A stretch of DNA of 36,826 bases, from positions 1-36,826 of the forward strand of contig JAJZUV010000026.1 in assembly GCA_021848345.1 (NCBI GenBank). Direction: 5' to 3'. How positions within the stretch are numbered: position 1 is the stretch's first letter; every line of letters starts with the position of its first letter. The stretch comes from Pseudomonadota bacterium. Lineage in GTDB: Bacteria; Pseudomonadota; Gammaproteobacteria; Burkholderiales; Burkholderiaceae_C. Positions 29,523-36,826 of this stretch are shown one piece after another. The notes under the pieces are model-generated. The model was not told the DNA's origin. It saw only the letters and a program-made list of their open reading frames with translations, and made no database searches. Position numbers and translations under genes: made by a program.

Positions 29523-32432
29523 ATGGCACAAACGACCGTCGCCCAACTCGCCACCGAACTGCACATTCCGGCTGCCCAGCTCCTGGAACAACTTGCCGCG
29601 GCCAGCGTCCACAAGCAGACCGAGGACGATCCGATCAGCGAGGCCGACAAGGCCCGGCTGCTCGATCACCTGCGCGTCGCCCACGGCGTGGCCGGGGCCG
29701 AGCGCAAGAAGATCACGCTGACCCGCAAACAGACCACCGAGATCAAGCAGGCCGACTCGACGGGCAAGGCGCGCACCATCCAGGTGGAGGTGCGCAAGAA
29801 GCGCGTGTTCGTCAAGCGCGAGGAGCCGGCCGAGGCGCCGGCCCCCAGCGCCAAGCCGGTGGTGGACGAGGCCGAGCTGCGCCGTCGCGAGGAAGAGGCC
29901 AAGCGCCAGTCCGAGCTGCTGGCGCGCCAGGCCGAGGAACTGCACCGTCGCCAGCAGGAAGAACAGGAGCAGGCCGAGGCCCGCGCGCGCGCCGCGCAGG
30001 CCGAGCGCGAGCGGGCCGAACGCGAGCAGGCCGAGCGCGAAGCCGCGGAGCGCGAGGCGACGCTGGCGGCGCAACGCAGCGAGGCCGCGGCTGCCAGCGA
30101 TGGCGCCGCGCCGACCGAGGCGTCCGCGCCGGCCACTCCTGCCAAGGCCGACGAGGAGGCCAAGGCCGCCAAGGCCGCCGAGGCCGGCAAGGTCGCCGCC
30201 GACAGGGAACAGCAGCGCGCCGCCGAGGCGCAGCGCCAGGCCCAGGCCGATGCCGAGGCCGCGGCCGCGCGCGCCGCGGAGCTGGAAGCCATTCAGACGC
30301 GGCGCCGTGCCGCCGAGCGGGAGGCTGCCGCGATTCGCGACATGCTGGCGCGTCCGCGCACCGTGCTGCACGCTCCCAAGCCGCCCGAGCCGCCGAAGCC
30401 CGAGGCGATCAAGGGCACGATCCACAAGCCGGCCGCTGGCGCGGCCAAGCCGGCGGCGCCGGCCGCCGCGGCCCCCGCGGACGGCAAGAACAAGAAGGCG
30501 GTGAAGTCCGAGCAGTTGTCGTCGTCCTGGGCCGACGAGGCGGCCAAGCGCCGTGCGATCAAGACCCGCGGCGACACCAGCGGCGGCACCGGTGCCTGGC
30601 GCGGTGCCAAGGGCGGCTCGCGTCGCGACTCGCGTGACAAGGATCAACCTCGCTTCGTCGCGCCGGCCGAACCGGTGGTGCGCGAAGTGCACGTTCCCGA
30701 AACCATCACGGTGGGCGACCTGGCGCACAAGATGTCCGTCAAGGCCTCCGAGGTCATCAAGACCCTGATGAAACTGGGCCAGATGGTCACCATCAACCAG
30801 GTGCTGGACCAGGAAACCGCGATGATCATCGTGCAGGAGATGGGCCACACCGCGGTGGCGGCCAAGCTCGACGATCCCGAGACCTTCCTGGAAGAGGAGG
30901 GCCAGCCCTCGCAGGCCGCCGAGATGGAGCCACGCGCTCCGGTGGTCACGGTCATGGGCCACGTCGACCACGGCAAGACCTCGCTGCTGGACTACATCCG
31001 GCGCGCCAAGGTCGCGGCCGGCGAGGCCGGCGGGATCACCCAGCACATCGGCGCCTACCACGTCGAGACGCCGCGGGGCATCATCACCTTCCTCGACACC
31101 CCTGGTCACGAGGCCTTCACGGCCATGCGTGCGCGCGGCGCCAAGGCCACCGACATCGTCATCCTGGTGGTGGCGGCGGACGACGGCGTGATGCCGCAGA
31201 CCCGCGAGGCCATCGCCCACGCGAAGGCGGCGGGCGTGCCCATCGTGGTGGCGCTGAACAAGATCGACAAGCCCGAGGCCAACCCCGACCGCGTGAAGCA
31301 GGAACTGGTGGCCGAGCAGGTCGTGCCCGAGGAATACGGCGGGGATTCGCCCTTCGTGCCGGTGTCGGCCAAGACCGGCCAGGGCGTCGACGACCTGCTG
31401 GAGAACGTGCTGCTGCAGGCCGAGGTGCTGGAACTCAAGGCCCCGGTGGACGCGCCCGCGAAGGGCCTGGTCATCGAGGCCCAACTGGACAAGGGACGTG
31501 GTCCGGTGGCCACCATCCTGGTGCAGTCGGGCACCCTCAAGCGCGGCGACGTCGTGCTGGCCGGCTCGAGCTTCGGACGCGTGCGCGCCATGCTCGACGA
31601 AGCCGGGCGCCCGGTCCAGAGCGCCGGCCCGTCGATCCCGGTGGAGATCCAGGGCCTCAGCGAAGTGCCCAGCGCCGGCGAGGAGATCCTGGTCATCGGC
31701 GACGAGCGCAAGGCGCGCGAGATCGCGCTGTTCCGCCAGGGCAAGTTCCGCGACGTCAAGCTGGCTCGCCAGCAGGCCGCGAAGCTGGAGAACATGTTCG
31801 AGCAGATGGCCGAGGGCGCCAAGACCCTGAACCTGATCATCAAGTCGGACGTCCAGGGTTCGCAGGAGGCTCTGGTGCACGCGCTGACCAAGCTGTCCAC
31901 CGACGAGATCCGCGTGCAGGTGGTGCATGCGGCGGTGGGGGGCATCACCGAGAACGACGTCAACCTGGCGATCGCCTCGCAGGCGGTGGTCATCGGCTTC
32001 AACACCCGGGCCGACGCCGGCGCGCGCAAGCTGGCCGAGATCAACGGCATCGACATCCGCTACTACAACATCATCTACGAGGCGGTGGACGAGATCAAGG
32101 CCGCCATGTCGGGCATGCTGGCGCCGGAGAAGCGCGAGGAAGTGCTGGGCATGGTCGAGGTGCGCCAGGTGTTCCGCATCAGCAAGGTCGGCACGGTCGC
32201 GGGTTGCCGCGTGCTGTCGGGCCTGGTGCGCCGCTCGGCGCAGGTGCGGGTGCTGCGCGACAACGTGGTGATCCACACCGGCGAACTCGACTCGCTCAAG
32301 CGCTTCAAGGACGACGTGCGCGAGGTGCAGGAAGGCTTCGAGTGCGGCCTGTCGCTCAGGAGCTTCCAGGACCTGCAGGAAGGCGACCAGCTCGAGGTGT
32401 TCGAGGTCAAGGAAATCGCCCGTACGCTCTGA
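29523..32432 (+). CDS. infB: translation initiation factor IF-2
   Basis: GTPase that brings fMet-tRNA to the 30S subunit. It is 969 residues long, with an N-terminal IF2 subdomain (residues 1-50), a long charged linker of Ala, Glu, Arg and Gln (about 110-280, coiled-coil-like with repeated EREQAE units), a second IF2-N domain (about 395-450, [20 protein letters not shown]), then the G domain: GHVDHGKTS near 479, DTPGHEAF near 526 and NKID near 579. Domains II to IV follow, with the tRNA-binding end around [20 protein letters not shown]. Length suits beta-proteobacteria with the long N-terminus; internal starts giving shorter isoforms are possible but not evident. An AAGGAG-type ribosome site lies upstream. 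Confidence 0.97.
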   Translation: MAQTTVAQLATELHIPAAQLLEQLAAASVHKQTEDDPISEADKARLLDHLRVAHGVAGAERKKITLTRKQTTEIKQADSTGKARTIQVEVRKKRVFVKREEPAEAPAPSAKPVVDEAELRRREEEAKRQSELLARQAEELHRRQQEEQEQAEARARAAQAERERAEREQAEREAAEREATLAAQRSEAAAASDGAAPTEASAPATPAKADEEAKAAKAAEAGKVAADREQQRAAEAQRQAQADAEAAAARAAELEAIQTRRRAAEREAAAIRDMLARPRTVLHAPKPPEPPKPEAIKGTIHKPAAGAAKPAAPAAAAPADGKNKKAVKSEQLSSSWADEAAKRRAIKTRGDTSGGTGAWRGAKGGSRRDSRDKDQPRFVAPAEPVVREVHVPETITVGDLAHKMSVKASEVIKTLMKLGQMVTINQVLDQETAMIIVQEMGHTAVAAKLDDPETFLEEEGQPSQAAEMEPRAPVVTVMGHVDHGKTSLLDYIRRAKVAAGEAGGITQHIGAYHVETPRGIITFLDTPGHEAFTAMRARGAKATDIVILVVAADDGVMPQTREAIAHAKAAGVPIVVALNKIDKPEANPDRVKQELVAEQVVPEEYGGDSPFVPVSAKTGQGVDDLLENVLLQAEVLELKAPVDAPAKGLVIEAQLDKGRGPVATILVQSGTLKRGDVVLAGSSFGRVRAMLDEAGRPVQSAGPSIPVEIQGLSEVPSAGEEILVIGDERKAREIALFRQGKFRDVKLARQQAAKLENMFEQMAEGAKTLNLIIKSDVQGSQEALVHALTKLSTDEIRVQVVHAAVGGITENDVNLAIASQAVVIGFNTRADAGARKLAEINGIDIRYYNIIYEAVDEIKAAMSGMLAPEKREEVLGMVEVRQVFRISKVGTVAGCRVLSGLVRRSAQVRVLRDNVVIHTGELDSLKRFKDDVREVQEGFECGLSLRSFQDLQEGDQLEVFEVKEIARTL

Positions 32433-32448
32433 GTCCCCGCGACCGGCT

Positions 32449-32502
32449 CCGGCCCCCCGGGGCCGGCCATCCCAACCCGGGCCCGTGCCGACGCACGGGC
32501 CC
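32449..32502 (+). terminator. two strong hairpins between infB and rbfA
   Basis: CCGGCCCC/GGGGCCGG (32449-32466) and GGGCCCGTGC/GCACGGGCCC with loop CGAC (32479-32502) fill most of the 85-base gap. Neither has a T-run, so they probably reduce read-through or stabilise infB mRNA rather than end the operon. Confidence 0.5.
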
Positions 32503-32517
32503 TTGCCGTTTCCCTTC

Positions 32518-32883
32518 ATGCCACGCCAGGCTTCCAGTTCGCATCGCATCCATCGCATCGCCGACCAGATCCAACGGGATCTGTCGGAGATGATCGGACG
32601 CGAGATCCGCGATCCCGGCCTCGGCCTGGTCACCTTGTCCGAGGTGCGCCTGACGCCCGACTACGCGCACGCCAAGGTGTTCTTCACCGTGCTGGGCGCC
32701 GAGCCCGAGCACGCGCAGCGCCTGCTCAACGAGCGGGCGGGCTACCTGCACAGCCTGTTGTTCAAGCGTCTGCGCATCCACACCGTGCCGACGCTGCATT
32801 TCGTGTTCGACGCCACCACGCGCGACGCCGGCAGCATGAACGAGCTGATCCGTCGCGCGGTGTCGGACAAGGCACGGGACTGA
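32518..32883 (+). CDS. rbfA: 30S ribosome-binding factor RbfA
   Basis: A late 30S assembly factor. The 121-residue KH-like protein has [40 protein letters not shown] and the end [20 protein letters not shown], all strongly conserved. The frame is open 11 codons further upstream through a hairpin, but homology starts [10 protein letters not shown]. No Shine-Dalgarno is seen before this ATG, unusual for the operon; the preceding 10-pair hairpin ends 15 bases before the ATG. truB follows after 25 bases. Confidence 0.94.
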   Translation: MPRQASSSHRIHRIADQIQRDLSEMIGREIRDPGLGLVTLSEVRLTPDYAHAKVFFTVLGAEPEHAQRLLNERAGYLHSLLFKRLRIHTVPTLHFVFDATTRDAGSMNELIRRAVSDKARD

Positions 32884-32908
32884 GCGCCCGCATTCCGGCA
32901 GGACCTCC

Positions 32909-33858
32909 ATGAACCCGCAGGGCCGTTCGGGCCGCGAACCGGTGCACGGCGTGCTGCTGCTGGACAAGCCGCGCGGTTGCACGTCGCAGCAGGCGCTGCA
33001 GCAGGCGCGTCGCGCGCTGGGCGCGGCCAAGGCCGGACATACCGGGACGCTGGACCCGTTGGCCGAGGGCCTGCTGCCGCTGTGCTTCGGCGCCGCCACC
33101 AAGTTCGCGCAGACCCATCTCGAGGCCGACAAGGCCTACGTGGCCCTGGTTCAACTGGGCGTGAGCACCACGACCTGCGACGCCGAGGGCGAGGTCACGC
33201 GCCGCGCACCGGTGCCGTCGCTGGATCGGGCCGGGCTGCGCCGCGTGCTCGACGGCTTTGTCGGCGACATCCTGCAGGTGCCGCCCATGCACAGCGCGCT
33301 CAAGCGCGACGGGCGACCTCTGTACGAATACGCGCGGGCCGGCCAGGAGCTGGACCTGCCCGCCCGCGCGGTGCGCATCGACGCCATCGAGGTGCTCGGG
33401 CTCGAGCACGACATGCTGAGCATCGAGGTGCGTTGCGGCAAGGGCACCTACATCCGCTCCCTGGCGCGCGACATCGGCGATGCGCTGGGCTGCGGTGCGC
33501 ACCTGGCCGGACTGCGGCGCACCCGCAGCGGCGGCTTCGACCTGGCGCAGGCCAGGCCGTTGCAACAGGTGACCGAGGCCGAGCGCGAGCAGGCTCGCGC
33601 GTGGTTGCTGCCGGTGGACGCGCTGCTGCGCGACCTGCCGGCGCTCGAACTCGAGCCGGCACTGTCCGCGGCCTTGCTGCAGGGGCGCGCCGTCGTGCCG
33701 CCGGCGGCGAGCTGCCCGGCGGAACCGGCGAGCCTGCGTATCTACGGAGCCTGCGACGCTGCCGCGGCCCCCGTATTCCTGGGAGTTGCACGCTGGGACG
33801 GCCACGAGCTGTCGGTGCAACGCCTGTTGAGTCCCGAAGAGCTGCGCACGCAGCCGCA

Positions 33859-33862
<4 letters not shown>
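32909..33862 (+). CDS. truB: tRNA pseudouridine-55 synthase
   Basis: Forms pseudouridine at position 55 in the T-loop of tRNAs. The 317-residue protein has [19 protein letters not shown], the catalytic motif [19 protein letters not shown] with Asp49, and [20 protein letters not shown], followed by a C-terminal PUA-like domain. Length is typical for proteobacteria. A GCAGGA ribosome site precedes the ATG. The stop overlaps the typA ATG as ATGA at 33859-33862. Confidence 0.96.
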
Positions 33863-35691
<1,829 letters not shown>

Positions 35692-35731
35692 GGGCGCTCC
35701 GGCGCTCCCGCCGCGCAGGCCGCGAAGCATC

Positions 35732-36655
35732 TTGGATCTCGTCGCCGATCCGCAGCGCGCCGCCGCGCGCACGCACCGCCAGGCCGTGGCGGCCATGGTG
35801 CTGTGCACGCTGCTGTGGAGCATCGCCGGCGTGATCACGCGCCACCTGCATCGGCATGACGGCGGCGTGCTGGTGTTCTGGCGCAGCGGTTTCGCGGCCC
35901 TGTCGCTGCTGCTGGTGCTGGGCGCGCGCCGCGGCCCCGCGGAGCTGTTGCGCCAGGCCTTCGCGCCGGCGGGGGGCGGCGCCGCGCTGCTGTGGCTTTC
36001 GGGCCTGTGCTGGGGCGTCATGTACACCGCGTTCATGGTGGCGCTGAGCCTGACCACGGTGGCGCAGACCCTGGTGGCGGAGAGCCTGGGGCCGCTGTTC
36101 GCCGCCCTCATGGGCCTGCTGTTCCTGGGGGTTCCGGTGCGCGCGCGCACCTGGGGCGCGATCGGCGTGGCCATGCTGGGCATGGCCTGGATGTTCTGGA
36201 ACAACCTGCACGCCAGCTCCGGCGCCCGCGAAGTGGCCGGGCTGCTCATCGGTCTGCTGGTGCCGGTGGCCGCCGCCGGCAACTGGGTGGCGCTGCGCCA
36301 CGCCGGCGCCCGCCTGCCCATGCAGCTGGCGCCCATGCTGGGCGCCGCGCTGTCGGCCGCGTCGATGGGCCTGTTCAGCAGCGCGCATCTGGCCGTCGAT
36401 CTCCACGACCTGGGATGGCTGGCGGTGCTGGGCGTGTTCCAGTTGGCGCTGCCCGGAGCCTTCGCGGTGTGGGCCGCGCAGCGCCTGGCGCCCGCCGAGG
36501 TCGCCTTGCTGGGTTTGCTGGAAGTCGTGTTCGGCACGCTGTGGGCCTGGCTGGGCGCCGCCGAGGTGCCCAGCACCAGCACGCTGCTGGGCGGCGGGCT
36601 GATCCTGGCCGCGCTGGTGGGCAACGAGCTGCTGGCTTCTACGCGGTCCAGATGA
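35732..36655 (+). CDS. EamA/DMT-family exporter
   Basis: A 307-residue membrane protein with ten predicted helices in two EamA repeats (first repeat about residues 17-150, with VLVFWRSGFAALSLLLVLG and LVAESLGPLFAALMGLLFLG; second about 165-300, with PLAPAEVALLGLLEVVFG-like QRLAPAEVALLGLLEVVFGT). Such drug/metabolite transporters export amino acids, purines or other small molecules; no specificity can be given. The likely start is the TTG at 35732; a GTG at 35786 or ATG at 35795 in frame are alternatives, but they would leave little before the first helix. It lies 40 bases after typA and may be read with it. The rRNA promoter begins about 20 bases past its stop. Confidence 0.85.
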   Translation: MDLVADPQRAAARTHRQAVAAMVLCTLLWSIAGVITRHLHRHDGGVLVFWRSGFAALSLLLVLGARRGPAELLRQAFAPAGGGAALLWLSGLCWGVMYTAFMVALSLTTVAQTLVAESLGPLFAALMGLLFLGVPVRARTWGAIGVAMLGMAWMFWNNLHASSGAREVAGLLIGLLVPVAAAGNWVALRHAGARLPMQLAPMLGAALSAASMGLFSSAHLAVDLHDLGWLAVLGVFQLALPGAFAVWAAQRLAPAEVALLGLLEVVFGTLWAWLGAAEVPSTSTLLGGGLILAALVGNELLASTRSR

Positions 36656-36673
36656 CTTTTTGTTGAAGGGGAC

Positions 36674-36702
36674 TTGCGCGGCTTCGCAAAGCGTGCAAGA
36701 AT
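36674..36702 (+). promoter_or_regulatory. candidate rRNA operon promoter
   Basis: TTGCGC and AAGAAT are separated by 17 bases, with TG just before the -10 (TGCAAGAAT). A T-run with flanking A/T upstream (about 36653-36666) could be an UP-like element. Matches are partial, and the call depends on the leader that follows. Confidence 0.45.
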
Positions 36703-36826
36703 TCATTCTTCGCTGCTTCGCGCAGCACCGCTTCGAAAGAAGCTCGATCATTAACAAGAAGCAGCCGATAAGTGTGGGCGTTTGGCTTTTCGGGAATTCA
36801 AGAGAAAAGTTTGAACGCTCAACGCT
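36703..36826 (+). promoter_or_regulatory. 16S rRNA leader with boxA
   Basis: The stretch ATCATTAACAAG followed by CAGCCGATAAGTGTGGGCGTTT closely resembles the leader before 16S rRNA in Burkholderiales. A boxA-like site (compare TGCTCTTTAACA) lies at about 36742-36756; it would load Nus factors for antitermination. The 16S gene itself is not in the window; its first bases should lie a little beyond the right edge. Confidence 0.72.

Noticed and set aside
29484..32633. Open frame of about 1050 codons antisense to infB
   Set aside because: Same cause: a mirror of IF-2 codon usage with Leu/Gly/His/Asp-rich sequence and no homology.

Overview
The window is chromosomal DNA from a very GC-rich bacterium, most likely a betaproteobacterium of the order Burkholderiales. 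The grounds are the gene order rimP-nusA-infB-rbfA-truB-typA, a short psd next to pssA whose protein closely resembles the Burkholderia enzyme, and a last stretch of sequence that reads like a burkholderial 16S rRNA leader. I cannot name a genus from the sequence alone. No integrase, transposase, phage structural gene or CRISPR array is visible.

Layout. 264-2051 (minus): a TetR regulator overlapping a small secreted Pro/Tyr-rich protein, then a DUF3617 periplasmic protein. 2187-3741 (plus): psd and pssA, the two steps of phosphatidylethanolamine synthesis. 3773-7552 (minus): a GMC oxidoreductase, WrbA and a secreted SGNH hydrolase. 7604-9844 (minus): four overlapping minor type IV pilin genes. 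9973-11100 (minus): an AI-2E-type membrane protein. 11137-15725 (plus): DUF485 protein, acetate permease ActP, a cNMP/CBS/DUF294 nucleotidyltransferase-like protein and a DEDDh exonuclease. 15934-17744 (minus): two DUF1328 membrane peptides, a PP-loop ATPase of the Dph6 type and a hemerythrin. 17871-18999: a cupin remnant, a toxin-antitoxin locus and tRNA-Leu. 19197-24411 (plus): gpsA, a HAD phosphatase, glucosylglycerol-phosphate synthase and an MscS channel. 24423-26137 (minus): an ADP-ribosylglycohydrolase-like protein, tRNA-Cys and tRNA-Gly. 26230-27036 (minus): fabI. 27211-35691 (plus): the rimP-nusA-infB-rbfA-truB-typA translation operon. 35732-36655: an EamA exporter. 36674-36826: the promoter and leader of an rRNA operon whose 16S gene lies past the right edge.

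Two stories stand out. First, 19556-24411 reads as a self-contained osmolyte module. GpsA makes glycerol-3-phosphate, GgpS joins glucose to it, the HAD phosphatase releases glucosylglycerol, and the MscS channel can vent solute after down-shock. The first three genes overlap, and an AT-rich promoter region with two inverted repeats lies upstream. The module sits inside what looks like a broken Gly-Cys-Leu tRNA cluster.

Second, an exact 18-bp copy of the tRNA-Leu 3' end lies about 850 bp from the tRNA in the same orientation. It bounds a small segment that carries the toxin-antitoxin pair, and it falls at the point where a cupin gene is cut off. This looks like the scar of tRNA-targeted integration. 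Within the toxin gene, one extra base near the 3' end fuses toxin and antitoxin in one frame; removing it restores a normal toxin end that overlaps the antitoxin start as ATGA.
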